From Herbidospora daliensis (GTDB taxonomy: Bacteria > Actinomycetota > Actinomycetes > Streptosporangiales > Streptosporangiaceae), in NCBI RefSeq assembly GCF_001570585.1, contig NZ_BBXF01000002.1, positions 248,001 through 312,000 of the forward strand: a stretch of 64,000 bases of DNA. The letters are read 5' to 3'. The notes beneath the pieces were generated by a model. That model made no database searches. It was not told the origin of the DNA and saw nothing but the letters and a program-made list of their open reading frames with translations. The position numbers were made by a program, and so were the translations under genes. Positions 43,822-53,401 of the stretch are shown piece by piece (position 1 is the stretch's first letter; every line of letters starts with the position of its first letter).

Positions 43822-45852
43822 CTAGTCCTTGATGGCGGGCATCGTTCCGGTGTTGGCCTCGGTCTCGCGGGGCACCGGGTCGGGCAGCACCTCACGCACC
43901 CGATCCTGGATCAACCGGGACACCTCGGGCTGGGTGAGCGTGCCGTCGACGACGAAGTAACGCTCGGGGTCGCGGGCGGCCAGCGCACGGAACTCCGAAC
44001 GCACCCGCTCGTGGAAGTCGAGCGGCTCCGACTCGATCCGGTCGGCCGGGTGGGCGTGCCGCCGCAGGCCCACCGACGGCGGCACGTCGACCAGCACGGT
44101 CAGATGGGGCACCAGCCCGCCGGTGGCCCACTGGTTGACCTGGGCGACCTCGTCGGTCCCGAGGACACGTCCGGCCCCCTGGTAGGCGAGCGAGGAGTCG
44201 ACGTAGCGGTCGCAGACGACCATCGACCCGCGCTCCAGCGCCGGCCTGATGACCTTCTCGACGTGCTCGGCCCGGTCGGCGGCGTACAAAAGCGTCTCGG
44301 CGTGGGCCGACAGGCCCTGGTGGGTGGAGTCGAGCAGGATCGCCCGCAGCCGCATGCCGACCTTGGTCGACCCCGGCTCCCGGGTCTGGACGACGTCGAA
44401 CCCCTGGTCGCGCAGCCAGATCGCGAGCAGCCGCGACTGGGTGGTCTTGCCGGAGCCCTCGCCGCCCTCGAAGGCGATGAACATGCCCGGCGCCTCTTCC
44501 TGGGGCTCGGGCGCGAACCGCTCGCCGCGCAGCGCGGCCACCAGGTCGACCCGCAGCGGCACCTCGGGCCGGTCGTCGAGCCGCCGCAGCGACAGGACGC
44601 CGATCACCACGGCCGCCACGGCCCCGACGAGCAGCACCAGGTTGGCGCCGTCGAAGGCGTAGGCCAGATCTCCGACGACCAGTTCGTGTTCGCCGAAGAA
44701 GGCGCCCACCAGCGCCGCCACGGCGACCACGCCCAGGAACACGACCCGGGTGACGGCGTGGAGGAAGTCGACCGGCCGCCGGCCCTCGGACTCGGCCTCG
44801 ATCGTGGTGAAGCCGATGATCCAGGCGATGCCGGCGAACACCCCGGAGACGAAGGTCAGCCCGGCCACGAGCACCAGGTTGTGGATCAGCGCCATGGCCG
44901 CGACCGTCAGCCCGGCCAGGATGATCGAGAGCCCGAAGAACCGCCGCCGCGACAACTCGGTGAGCCACCGCAGCCCGAAGAACGAGCCCGCGGCCGCCCC
45001 CGCGAACACGGCGCAGAACACCGTGGCGTATCCGGCGTCACCGCCGCCCAGCACGTCGACGTAGGCCCGGCCGACGGCCACCACGATGGAGACCGCGGCG
45101 AACACGCCGATCATGCCGACGTAGAGCCGCTTGACGGCCCGGTTCACGGTGGCGAGCCGCCACCCGTCGGCGAGCTGGGTCAGCACCGACGGCTTGGGAC
45201 GCCCGCCCGCGTTGCGCAGATCGAGGGTGAACACCAGCGCGGCGGTGGCGAGGTAGCAGATCCCGGCCACCACGATCATGATCTTCCCGGCGCCGAGCCC
45301 GAACCCGGGGACGATCGCCGTGACCACGTTGACCAGGCCCGCCATCAGGGCGAACAGGAACGCGGCGAGGGGGGCCATGGCGTACCAGGCGAGCAGGCCC
45401 ACCCGGTCGGCGTCGGCCCGCCGGGCGGCGGGCACCAGCCCGGAGACGGCGGCGTCCCGGCCCGCGCTCCACACCAGCGACGCGCACTCGATCAGGAACA
45501 TCGCCAGGATGAGCCACTGGTGGCCGCCGACGACCAGCGCCAGCAGGACCACCACGAACCGCACCGCGTCGGCCGCGGCCATGGCCAGCCGCCAGTCGAC
45601 CTTGGAGACCAGCAGCCCGGCGAGCGGCCCGAGCAACACCGCCGGGAGCAGCTTGGCGAGGAAGACCCCGCCGATCACCAGGCTCTGCGTCGGGTAGCCG
45701 TCTCCTTGGGTGAGCGTCCCGGCCAGGGCGGTCAACGCGATCAGGGCCAGCCAGTCGCCCAGCCCGCCGACGGACATCGCGGTCCACAGGCGGCGGAACG
45801 GAGCGATGGCCAGCACGTGGGACGGCTTGCGGGCCCGGCCGGGGGTGCTCAT
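43822..45852 (-). CDS. tmk: dTMP kinase fused to an MFS-like membrane domain
   Basis: A 676-residue fusion. The first ~430 residues have about 11-12 membrane helices of the major facilitator type (APFRRLWTAMSVGGLGDWLALIALT). The last ~210 residues are thymidylate kinase: P-loop FEGGEGSGKTTQ, TREPGSTKVG, LLYAADRAEH and DRYVDSSLAYQGAGR with the LID region. dTMP kinase makes dTDP for DNA synthesis. The MFS-Tmk fusion is known in Streptomyces and relatives; the transport role is not known. Start ATG 45852. Confidence 0.92.
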   Translation of the reverse strand: MSTPGRARKPSHVLAIAPFRRLWTAMSVGGLGDWLALIALTALAGTLTQGDGYPTQSLVIGGVFLAKLLPAVLLGPLAGLLVSKVDWRLAMAAADAVRFVVVLLALVVGGHQWLILAMFLIECASLVWSAGRDAAVSGLVPAARRADADRVGLLAWYAMAPLAAFLFALMAGLVNVVTAIVPGFGLGAGKIMIVVAGICYLATAALVFTLDLRNAGGRPKPSVLTQLADGWRLATVNRAVKRLYVGMIGVFAAVSIVVAVGRAYVDVLGGGDAGYATVFCAVFAGAAAGSFFGLRWLTELSRRRFFGLSIILAGLTVAAMALIHNLVLVAGLTFVSGVFAGIAWIIGFTTIEAESEGRRPVDFLHAVTRVVFLGVVAVAALVGAFFGEHELVVGDLAYAFDGANLVLLVGAVAAVVIGVLSLRRLDDRPEVPLRVDLVAALRGERFAPEPQEEAPGMFIAFEGGEGSGKTTQSRLLAIWLRDQGFDVVQTREPGSTKVGMRLRAILLDSTHQGLSAHAETLLYAADRAEHVEKVIRPALERGSMVVCDRYVDSSLAYQGAGRVLGTDEVAQVNQWATGGLVPHLTVLVDVPPSVGLRRHAHPADRIESEPLDFHERVRSEFRALAARDPERYFVVDGTLTQPEVSRLIQDRVREVLPDPVPRETEANTGTMPAIKD

Positions 45853-46016
45853 GGTGTCAGCGTATCCAGGTGCTCGCTGCGGGTGGGGGGCTGAGCAGGC
45901 CGGTTTGTCCGGGCTGCTCATCGCCTGAGGGTATTACGAACCGCGTGGTGCCGCAGTAGTCATGCGCGTTGGCGACGACTTCGGCGGGAGCGCCAACCCA
46001 TCGCCGGGTCGCCACG

Positions 46017-47267
46017 TCAGCCCCGCTCCAGCCGGATCAGGGTGACCTCGGGCGGCGCCCCGACCCGGACCGGCGGCCCCCAGAACCCGGCGCCCCTGGT
46101 GACGTAGATCTGCATCTCGCCGATCGTGTCGAGCCCTCGGACCACGGGCTGCTGGAGCGGCACGATCTGGTCGAACGGCACCATCTGGCCGCCGTGGGTG
46201 TGGCCGGAGAGCTGGAGGTCGACCCCCCACGACGCCGCCTCGGTCCCGATGACCGGTTGATGGGCCAGCAGGACCGTCGGCACCCCCTCGGGCCGGCCGA
46301 AGAGCGCCGGATGGAGGTCGGGACCGGCCTCCATGGTCGCGCCGTTGACGTCGTTCACCCCGGCCAGCGTGATCGCCTCGACGCCGTCGTGGTAGATCGA
46401 GAGACGCTCGTTCGCCAGCGTGCGGATGCCGTAGGCCTCCAGGGTGTCGATCCACTCGGCGGGACCGCCCTCGATGTAGTACTCGTGGTTGCCGGTGACG
46501 AAATAGCTGCCCTGGCGAGCCTGGATGTCGCGGAGCGGAGCGGCCAGATGGCCGAGCTCCCGCACGCTCCCGTCGACGAGGTCGCCCACGATGGCCACGA
46601 TGTCGGCGTCGCATCGGTTGATCTTGTCGACGATGCGCTCGGTGTGGGCGATGCCCGTCAGCGGCCCCAGGTGGATGTCGCTGACCAGGGCGATCCGCAG
46701 GCCGTGGGCCCGGGGGTCGAGGTTCGCCAGCCTGATCGGCACCCGCTCCAGCACGGGATCGCCGAGCCCCGACTTGAGGCCGAACCCGACGATCGTGCCC
46801 GCGCCCACCCCGGCCACCACGGCCGCCGTGCGGTTGATGAACAACCGCCGGTCGGGCCGCTTGGGCGGCTCGACGACGTCTTCGACCTGGATCTCGATCT
46901 TCCTGGGCCCGGACGACGACCCGACCGTCGCCGGGATGACCTTGGGCGGCGGCGCGGCCTTGACCGGGTCGCCCCGGAAGAAGCGGTTGAGGATCAGCCG
47001 GGGGATCTCCAGCGCCAGGCAGATCAGCGTCACGTAGAACATGACCGCCACCCAGATGAACCCCGGCCAGGCCAGCAGGTGGACGATCCACGACGACGCC
47101 ACGCGGGTGCCGACGAGCGCCACGAGCAACAGCACGAGCAGCAGGACCAGCACCGCGGTCAGGGCCTTGCGCGCCCGGCCCGGCAGGGTCGTCGATCGGA
47201 TCAACCGCCGGTAGAGGTAGTAGTGGACGGCGAAGACCACGCCGAACACGACGACGAGAAAACCCAC
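46017..47267 (-). CDS. Membrane-linked metallophosphoesterase
   Basis: A 416-residue protein. Three or four hydrophobic helices occupy the first ~100 residues. After a basic linker and one more hydrophobic segment comes the calcineurin-type domain, with the metal ligands VSDIHLG, GDLVDG, GNHEYY, LLAHQP and GHTHGGQ. It cleaves phosphoesters, possibly lipid-linked, at the membrane. Two DnaA-box-like sites lie in its upstream region. Confidence 0.87.
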   Translation of the reverse strand: MGFLVVVFGVVFAVHYYLYRRLIRSTTLPGRARKALTAVLVLLLVLLLVALVGTRVASSWIVHLLAWPGFIWVAVMFYVTLICLALEIPRLILNRFFRGDPVKAAPPPKVIPATVGSSSGPRKIEIQVEDVVEPPKRPDRRLFINRTAAVVAGVGAGTIVGFGLKSGLGDPVLERVPIRLANLDPRAHGLRIALVSDIHLGPLTGIAHTERIVDKINRCDADIVAIVGDLVDGSVRELGHLAAPLRDIQARQGSYFVTGNHEYYIEGGPAEWIDTLEAYGIRTLANERLSIYHDGVEAITLAGVNDVNGATMEAGPDLHPALFGRPEGVPTVLLAHQPVIGTEAASWGVDLQLSGHTHGGQMVPFDQIVPLQQPVVRGLDTIGEMQIYVTRGAGFWGPPVRVGAPPEVTLIRLERG

Positions 47268-47337
47268 GGTTACCCCCTAACGGACCGCGCTCATGCTACG
47301 AGTAAAGAACCCGCGCGCAGCAGCCGGGAGAGCCGCC

Positions 47338-47364
47338 TGTGGACAAGCTGTCGCTTGTGGACAA
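47338..47364 (-). promoter_or_regulatory. Pair of DnaA-box-like sites
   Basis: TTGTCCACA occurs at 47338-47346 and 47356-47364 on the minus strand, in the same direction 18 bases apart. That is the actinobacterial DnaA-box consensus. They sit between topA and the metallophosphoesterase. Role unknown. Confidence 0.5.
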
Positions 47365-47369
47365 CCGCG

Positions 47370-47393
47370 GCCTGCGCGGCGGACCGCGCAGGC
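47370..47393 (-). terminator. Hairpin downstream of topA
   Basis: Perfect ten-base stem GCCTGCGCGG / CCGCGCAGGC with loop CGGA, starting 18 bases beyond the topA stop. No T run, which is usual for high-GC terminators. Confidence 0.65.
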
Positions 47394-47411
47394 TGACAAG
47401 CTGTAAAACGG

Positions 47412-50144
47412 CTACTTCGCCTTGGTGTTGGCCCGAGCCGTCGGCTTGGTGGTCGTCGACTTCGCCGCCGCCGTCTTGGCCTTCGTGGCGGTGGTGGTCT
47501 TCTTCGCCGGAGCCTTCTTGGCGGGCGCCTTCTTGACCGGAGCCTTCTCACGACGGTCGGCGAGCAGCTCGGCCGCCCGCTCGATGGTGATGTCCTCGAC
47601 CGTGTCGCCCTTGCGCAGCGACGCGTTGGTCTCGCCGTCGGTCACGTAGGGACCGAAGCGGCCTTCCTTCACCACGACCGGCTTCTTGGACGCCGGGTCT
47701 TCGCCCAGCTCGCGCAGCGGCGCGGCAGCGGCCCTGCGACCCCGCTGCTTCGGCTGCGCGAACACCTCCCTGGCCTGCTCGATCGTCATCGTGAGCAGCT
47801 CCTCCTCGGCCGTCAGCGACCGGGAGTCGGTGCCCTTCTTGATGTAGGGACCGAACTTGCCGTTGTGGGCGACGACCTCCTCGCCGTCGATCTCCCCGAC
47901 CACGCGGGGGATCGTCAGCAGCTTCAGCGCCACCTCGAGGGTGATCGTCTCCGGGTCCATCGTCTTGAACAGCGAGCTGATGCGCGGCTTGGGCTGATCG
48001 GCCTTCTTCACCCGCTTCTTCGGGGCGTCGGCGGCCGCCGGCTCCTCGGGGAGCACCTCGGTCACGTAGTGGCCGTAGGGCCCGTTGCGCACCCAGATCG
48101 CATGCCCGGTCGCCGGATCGGCGCCCAGCTCACGGGCGCTGGAGGGCTGCGCGAACAGCTCCTCGGCCTTCTCGGCGGTCAGCTCGTCGGGCGTGACGTC
48201 GCTGGGCACGTTGACCTTGGCGCCCTCGCGGTCGAGGTAGGTGCCGTAGCGGCCCACCCGGATCACGATGTCGGTTCCCTTGATCGGGAACGAGCTGATC
48301 TCCTTGGCGTCGATGTTGCCCAGGTCGCTGACCAGGTCTTTCAGACCCTCGTCGCCGTCGCCGCCGTCGCCGAAGTAGAAGCGCCGCAGTTCGGGCACCC
48401 GCTCGGCGCGGTCGTTGGCGATGTCGTCGAGGACCTTCTCCATCTCGGCCGTGAAGTCGTAGTCGACCAGGTTGCCGAAGTGCTGCTCCAGCAGGTTGAC
48501 CACGGCGAACGCCAGGAACGACGGCACCAGCGCGGTGCCCTTCTTGAACACGTATCCGCGTTCCAAAATCGTCCCGATGATCGACGCGTAGGTCGACGGG
48601 CGCCCGATCTCGCGGTCTTCCAGCTCCTTGACCAGCGACGCCTCGGTGTAGCGGGCGGGCGGCTTGGTCGCGTGCCCGGCCGGGGCGAGCTCCAGGATGT
48701 CGACCGCCTGGCCCTCGGCGAGGTTGGGCAGCCGCTTCTCGGAGTCGTCGCGGTCGGTCGACGGGTCGTCGGCCCCTTCGACGTAGGCCTTCAGGAAGCC
48801 GTAGAACGTGATGGTGCGGCCGGTCGCGCTGAACTCGGCCTGCTCACGGTCGGCCAGCACGCGGACCGAGACCGACTCGCCCTCGGCGTCCTTCATCTGG
48901 GACGCGACGGTGCGCTGCCAGATGAGCTCGTAGAGGCGGAACATGTCGCCCGAGAGCCCGGTCTCGCCGGGGGTGCGGAACTCCTCACCCGACGGGCGGA
49001 TCGCCTCGTGGGCCTCCTGCGCGTTCTTGACCTTGCTGGCGTAGGCCCTCGGCTTGTCGGGCACGTAGGCCGCGCCGTAGAGCTTGATCGCCTGGCTGCG
49101 CGCCGCCGCCACGGCGGTCTCCGACAGCGTGATGCTGTCGGTTCGCATGTAGGTGATGAACCCGTTCTCGTAGAGCTTCTGGGCCACCTGCATGGTGAAC
49201 TTCGCCGAGAAGCCGAGCTTCCGGCTCGCCTCCTGCTGGAGGGTGGTCGTCCGGAAGGGCGCATAGGGCTTTCTCGTGTACGGCTTGCGCTCGACCGAAC
49301 GTACCGAATAAGAAGCCCCGTTCAGCCGACCGGCCAGCGCGGTGGCGGCGGCCTGGTCGAGGTGGAGCACGTCTTGCCTGGTCAGACGGCCGTCGGAGCC
49401 GAAGTCGCGGCCCTGGGCGACCCGCTTGCCCGCGACGGACAGCAAAGTCGCACCGAAGCGGCTGGGATCGTCACTGTCGAGCCCGGTGTCGAAAACGGCG
49501 GACAGGTCCCAGTAGGAGGCGCTGGTGAACGCGATGCGGTCACGCTCCCGCTCGACCACCAGACGCGTCGCGACCGACTGAACCCGGCCCGCCGAGAGCC
49601 CCTGCTTGACCTTCTTCCACAGGACCGGGCTGACCTCGAAACCGTAGAGACGGTCGAGGATGCGCCGGGTCTCCTGCGCGTCGACCAGGCGCAAGTTGAG
49701 GTCGCGCGGGTTGGCGACGGCGTCGCGGATCGCCTGCGGGGTGATCTCGTGGAACACCATGCGGTGGACCGGCACCTTCGGCTTCAGCACCTCGCGCAGG
49801 TGCCACGCGATGGCCTCGCCCTCGCGGTCCTCGTCCGTCGCGAGGTAGAGCTCGTCGGCCTCTTTCAGAAGCTGCTTCAGCTTCGAGACCTGCGACTTCT
49901 TGTCGCTGTTCACGATGTAGAGCGGCTCGAAGTCGTCGTCGACGTTCACGCCGAGCTTGGCCCAGGCCTGGCTCGCGTACTCCTCGGGGATCGTGTCGCC
50001 CTTCCCCGGAAGATCGCGGATGTGGCCGATGCTGGACTCGACGACGTAACCGCGCCCGAGGTACCCGGCGATCGTCTTCGCCTTGGCAGGCGACTCGACG
50101 ATGACCAGGCGGGTTCCGCCGGCGTTGCCGTTGTTCGCTGGCAC
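47412..50144 (-). CDS. topA: DNA topoisomerase I
   Basis: A 910-residue type IA topoisomerase that relaxes negative supercoils. TOPRIM domain LVIVESPAKAKTI and LATDEDREGEAIAWHL (acidic metal ligands); the nucleophile is Y332 in GFITYMRTDS; the active core includes LSAGRVQSVATRL and GRPSTYASII. The C-terminal part has four topo-C repeats (GRYGTYLDREG, GPYGHYVTEV, GKFGPYIKKG, GRFGPYVTDG) and a Lys/Ala-rich DNA-binding tail. Start GTG 50144. Essential housekeeping gene. Confidence 0.96.
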   Translation of the reverse strand: MPANNGNAGGTRLVIVESPAKAKTIAGYLGRGYVVESSIGHIRDLPGKGDTIPEEYASQAWAKLGVNVDDDFEPLYIVNSDKKSQVSKLKQLLKEADELYLATDEDREGEAIAWHLREVLKPKVPVHRMVFHEITPQAIRDAVANPRDLNLRLVDAQETRRILDRLYGFEVSPVLWKKVKQGLSAGRVQSVATRLVVERERDRIAFTSASYWDLSAVFDTGLDSDDPSRFGATLLSVAGKRVAQGRDFGSDGRLTRQDVLHLDQAAATALAGRLNGASYSVRSVERKPYTRKPYAPFRTTTLQQEASRKLGFSAKFTMQVAQKLYENGFITYMRTDSITLSETAVAAARSQAIKLYGAAYVPDKPRAYASKVKNAQEAHEAIRPSGEEFRTPGETGLSGDMFRLYELIWQRTVASQMKDAEGESVSVRVLADREQAEFSATGRTITFYGFLKAYVEGADDPSTDRDDSEKRLPNLAEGQAVDILELAPAGHATKPPARYTEASLVKELEDREIGRPSTYASIIGTILERGYVFKKGTALVPSFLAFAVVNLLEQHFGNLVDYDFTAEMEKVLDDIANDRAERVPELRRFYFGDGGDGDEGLKDLVSDLGNIDAKEISSFPIKGTDIVIRVGRYGTYLDREGAKVNVPSDVTPDELTAEKAEELFAQPSSARELGADPATGHAIWVRNGPYGHYVTEVLPEEPAAADAPKKRVKKADQPKPRISSLFKTMDPETITLEVALKLLTIPRVVGEIDGEEVVAHNGKFGPYIKKGTDSRSLTAEEELLTMTIEQAREVFAQPKQRGRRAAAAPLRELGEDPASKKPVVVKEGRFGPYVTDGETNASLRKGDTVEDITIERAAELLADRREKAPVKKAPAKKAPAKKTTTATKAKTAAAKSTTTKPTARANTKAK

Positions 50145-50336
50145 GCTGCTACCTACCTCGCTGTTCGCTGCTTATCCCCGTCGGTGTGGGCCTTTCACGG
50201 TAACCCGTCACGAGCGGCCCTCCCCCTCGGGCTACCCGGGTGGGCCCCGGTCTGTAACCACCTGGACCCGTTATCCCACGAGGACGCAGAATAGAGCCCA
50301 TCGGACTCCACCGTCCCCAACGGGAGACTAATCGCT

Positions 50337-50522
50337 GTGCTCGACTACTCCTACATGGAGCTCTTCCTTCCACGCGGAACCTCGCGTGAAGCGGCTCGTC
50401 AACTCCTGACGGAACATGCCGAATACGGCCATTGGGAACTCCACCGTCTGCGCCTCTATTCCGACGGCAGCCGCAGGGTCTGGCTGCGACGGAAGATCAT
50501 ACGCGCGGTCAGCACTCTTTAA
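50337..50522 (+). CDS. DUF5703 family small protein
   Basis: A 61-residue protein starting at GTG 50337 (MLDYSYMELFLPRGTSREAARQLLTEHAEYGHWELHRLRLYSDGSRRVWLRRKI). This matches DUF5703, a very conserved actinobacterial small protein of unknown function. It is divergent from topA. A GGGAGA site lies upstream. Confidence 0.85.
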   Translation: MLDYSYMELFLPRGTSREAARQLLTEHAEYGHWELHRLRLYSDGSRRVWLRRKIIRAVSTL

Positions 50523-50623
50523 ACATGGCTTTGCCCGCCCCGGGCCGCGCCCCCGAGACGGGCAAAGCTTTCCCGCCTCCCCCAGCGGGAACCGCCCGGC
50601 CGGGGGAGACACCTTGTGGACTC

Positions 50624-50639
50624 GCCGCCTGACGGCGGC
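50624..50639. terminator. GC hairpin between DUF5703 and chaplin-like gene
   Basis: GCCGCC-TGAC-GGCGGC stem-loop, between convergent genes. Probable terminator, weak. Confidence 0.4.
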
Positions 50640-50658
50640 GGCACGTCTTACTTAGGGC

Positions 50659-52578
50659 CTACTTGCGGCGGCCGAAGCGCAGCCGGCGGGCGCCGGCGAA
50701 CAGGGTGGCCGAGGCGGCGAACATGGCACCCAGCAGCAGGGCGGCCAGCGAACCCGAGTTCATGCCGGTGATCGAGTCAGGCTGGGCGGCGCTCATCAGG
50801 CCGAGCCCGCCGACGGGCAGCGCCGAGGCGGCCGAACCGAGCGAACCCGCGACCGGCAGGCCCTGGGCCGCACCGGTGACCGGGGCCAGCGGGCTGGCCT
50901 GGGCGTTCTTGGCGGGAGCCTTCTTGCCCGCAGCGGCGGCCGGGACGGCCGGAGCGCCGGGCAGGCCGGGCAGCGCCGGGAGGCCGAGCATGCCGGGCAG
51001 GTCGCCGACCAGCGGCAGACCGGCGGCGCTCATCTTGGTGAGCTGACGGGCCGAGCTCATCGCCGGCAGGGCGGGCAGCGGGCCGGAGGTCTCGGCCGCG
51101 TCGACCTTGCCCCAGCTCTGGGTCAGGTTGTCGTAACCGTCGCCGGTGGTGTGGTTGACCGAACGGCCGACCTTGCTGCCGCCGAGGCACCCGGCGGCGG
51201 CGTCGCCCAGCCCGGCGACCGCGTTGCCGCACGCGTTGATGGGCGCCGTGATCGGCGCGATGATCTGGTTCCCGGCGAGCACGCCGGACTTGCCGTCGGT
51301 CTTGTTGCCACCGCCGCCGGGCCCGCCCTCGGCGGAGACGTCGCCGGTGCAGTGGGCCTCGGCCCCGCCCGCCGCCGCGACGGCGTTGCCGCACGCGTTG
51401 ATCGGCGCGGTGATCGGCGCGATCACCTGGTTGCCCGCGGCGACCCCGGACCGGCCGCTGGTGGTGTTGCCGCCCGCTCCCTTGCCGCCGTTCTTGGCGG
51501 TGGCGCCGCCCTTGCACCCGGCGAAGGCCTCGCCGAACAGCGCGACCGCGTTGCCGCAGATGTTGATCGGCGCGGTGATCGGCGCGATCACCTGGTTGCC
51601 CGCGACGACCCCCGAACGGCCGTCGGTGGTGTTGCCGCCCGCGCCGGTGCCCGGCGTGGTGTTGACCGCCTCGGAACCGCCCTTGCATCCGGCCAGCGCG
51701 CCCCCGATGGCGTTGCCGCAGACGTTGACGGGCAGGTTGACCGGGGCGATCACCTGATTGCCGCTGCCGGCGCCGAAGCGGCCGTCGGTGTCGTTGCCGG
51801 TCGAGCCGGGCTTGCCGGGACCGTGCTGGTATTTCGGACCAGGGTCGCCGTTCGTCGAGGTCGAGCCGCCCTTGCAGCCCGAGAACGCGTCGCCGAACAC
51901 CGCGACGGTGACGCCGCAGACGTTGATCGGCGCGCTGACCGGCGCGATGACCTGGTTGCCGCCGAGGGCGGCGGAGCGCCCGGAGGTGGAGTTGCCGCCC
52001 GGCCCGGTGCCGGTGTTCTTGACGGTCGAGCCGCCCTTGCAGCCCGCGACCGCGTCACCGAAGATCGCGACCGCGTTGCCGCACGCGTTGACGGGAGCCG
52101 TGATCGGCGCCGTGACCTGGTTGCCGCCCAGCAGGCTGTTGGCCCCGCTGGTGGTGTTCTTGCCCGCGCCGCCCTGACCGGACGTCTTGACCTCCGAGCC
52201 GCCCTTGCACCCGGCGTCGGAGTTGCCGAACAGCGCGATCGCGTTGCCACAGGCGTTGATCGGCGCGCTGACCGGCGCGTTCACCTGGTTGCCGCCCAGG
52301 ACGCTGCTCTTGCCGGAGGTGCTGCCCTGGATGCCCTTGCCGGAGGTGTTGCTGTTGTCGACGGACGCGCCGCCCTTCGACGTGGCGGTCGAGCCGCCCG
52401 CGACCCCGATGGCGTTGCCGCTCAGGTCGATCGGGAGGGACACCGGCAGGTTGACCTGGTTACCGCCACCGACCGAGCTCTGACCGTCGGTGTCGGCGAC
52501 AGCGGTCCCCGTGCCGAGGGCCATGACGCCGGCCGCGAGGAGAGCCGCGGGGGCAGAGCCCTTCGCCCACGTTCGCAT
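50659..52578 (-). CDS. Multi-repeat chaplin-like surface protein
   Basis: A 639-residue exported protein. After a signal peptide (MRTWAKGSAPAALLAAGVMALGTGTAVAD region) eight chaplin-type units (PF03777-like) follow, each with GNQVxAPVxxPINxCGNAxxxxGxAxxGCxGGS. Units 2-8 keep the two Cys; unit 1 has Ser/Lys in place of them. Unit 5 is shorter. Gly/Asn/Thr-rich linkers join the units. Then about 150 residues of Pro/Ala-rich spacer end in a membrane helix (SLAALLLGAMFAASATLFAG) with a basic tail; there is no canonical LAXTG sorting motif. Chaplins coat aerial hyphae and spores with amyloid fibres. The usual ones have one or two units, so this one is exceptionally long. GGAG precedes ATG 52578. 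Confidence 0.86.
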   Translation of the reverse strand: MRTWAKGSAPAALLAAGVMALGTGTAVADTDGQSSVGGGNQVNLPVSLPIDLSGNAIGVAGGSTATSKGGASVDNSNTSGKGIQGSTSGKSSVLGGNQVNAPVSAPINACGNAIALFGNSDAGCKGGSEVKTSGQGGAGKNTTSGANSLLGGNQVTAPITAPVNACGNAVAIFGDAVAGCKGGSTVKNTGTGPGGNSTSGRSAALGGNQVIAPVSAPINVCGVTVAVFGDAFSGCKGGSTSTNGDPGPKYQHGPGKPGSTGNDTDGRFGAGSGNQVIAPVNLPVNVCGNAIGGALAGCKGGSEAVNTTPGTGAGGNTTDGRSGVVAGNQVIAPITAPINICGNAVALFGEAFAGCKGGATAKNGGKGAGGNTTSGRSGVAAGNQVIAPITAPINACGNAVAAAGGAEAHCTGDVSAEGGPGGGGNKTDGKSGVLAGNQIIAPITAPINACGNAVAGLGDAAAGCLGGSKVGRSVNHTTGDGYDNLTQSWGKVDAAETSGPLPALPAMSSARQLTKMSAAGLPLVGDLPGMLGLPALPGLPGAPAVPAAAAGKKAPAKNAQASPLAPVTGAAQGLPVAGSLGSAASALPVGGLGLMSAAQPDSITGMNSGSLAALLLGAMFAASATLFAGARRLRFGRRK

Positions 52579-52767
52579 GATGAAAACTCCATTTGTTCTG
52601 GGGGTACCTGACAACTCGTGACAGAAGAACTCCAGGCCGAAGGCACAGCGGTGCCATGGAGCGTCACGAGGATTGGGGAATTCCGCGACTATCAGCGCGG
52701 AGAAGGAGATGCCTGCCTGACGGGGAAGAGCCAGGACTCAGGCGAGACCGACCACCGGATCGCGGGA

Positions 52768-53307
52768 TCAGTCAGGAGAGAAAGAAGGGTCGTCCGCCGC
52801 TGTGCGGACGACCGGGGGAAGCACGGCCGCCATGGGAACAGGCAGGGCCGCGGGCCGCGGGCCGGAGAAGGACCGAGCGACATCCCCGAAAAGGATGGAA
52901 CCGCCGCCGTTCTGGGGAACGAGACCGTTGCCCTGAGAGTGTTCGGCGGAGGCGGGTGGAGGCGCGACCGGCGTGGACGAGCTGGTGAGCCCGTCGACGT
53001 TGCGCCCGGCCATGGCCTGCGCGTCGCCCGCCGTGGGGAACCCGTCGGCGACCTGCACCGACCCGGCGACGACAGGTGAGGGGACGGGGCCGGTGGAGGC
53101 ATGTGCCTCACCGGCGAACCCGAAGACCACTCCGAGCACCCAGCCGACGGCGATCAGACCACCGACGACCAAAAGGCGACTCAGCCGGGAATCGGCCGCG
53201 AACCGCGCCATCCGAGCTTCCCGGCTCCCGGCCGGGACGGCCGCGTCTGCACGCCGGTCAGCGACGGGCGCGAACGCCCCTCGCTGAACACTCGGCATGC
53301 GGAACAC
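52768..53307 (-). CDS. Small exported membrane-anchored protein beside the chaplin-like gene
   Basis: A 179-residue protein with one strong hydrophobic segment (LLVVGGLIAVGWVLGVVFGFAGEAHA) after a basic N-terminal region. The rest is Pro/Ala/Ser-rich and would lie outside; no family recognised. It is coded in the same direction just upstream of the chaplin-like gene, so it may be a partner in surface assembly. GTG 53307 has GGAGG close by; ATG 53298 is an alternative. Confidence 0.6.
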   Translation of the reverse strand: MFRMPSVQRGAFAPVADRRADAAVPAGSREARMARFAADSRLSRLLVVGGLIAVGWVLGVVFGFAGEAHASTGPVPSPVVAGSVQVADGFPTAGDAQAMAGRNVDGLTSSSTPVAPPPASAEHSQGNGLVPQNGGGSILFGDVARSFSGPRPAALPVPMAAVLPPVVRTAADDPSFSPD

Positions 53308-53401
53308 GCGACCTCCCAGGTGCCGTCGAGCCGCCCAGTGCGGATCAACCCCTCAACGCGGAGTAACTTTACAGCCACGCCAAGTGATCGCAACCGGAAA
53401 C

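Noticed and set aside
51151-52611. Plus-strand frame of 486 codons with repeats
   Set aside because: Antisense copy of the chaplin-like repeats, rich in Arg/Asp, without signal peptide or family.
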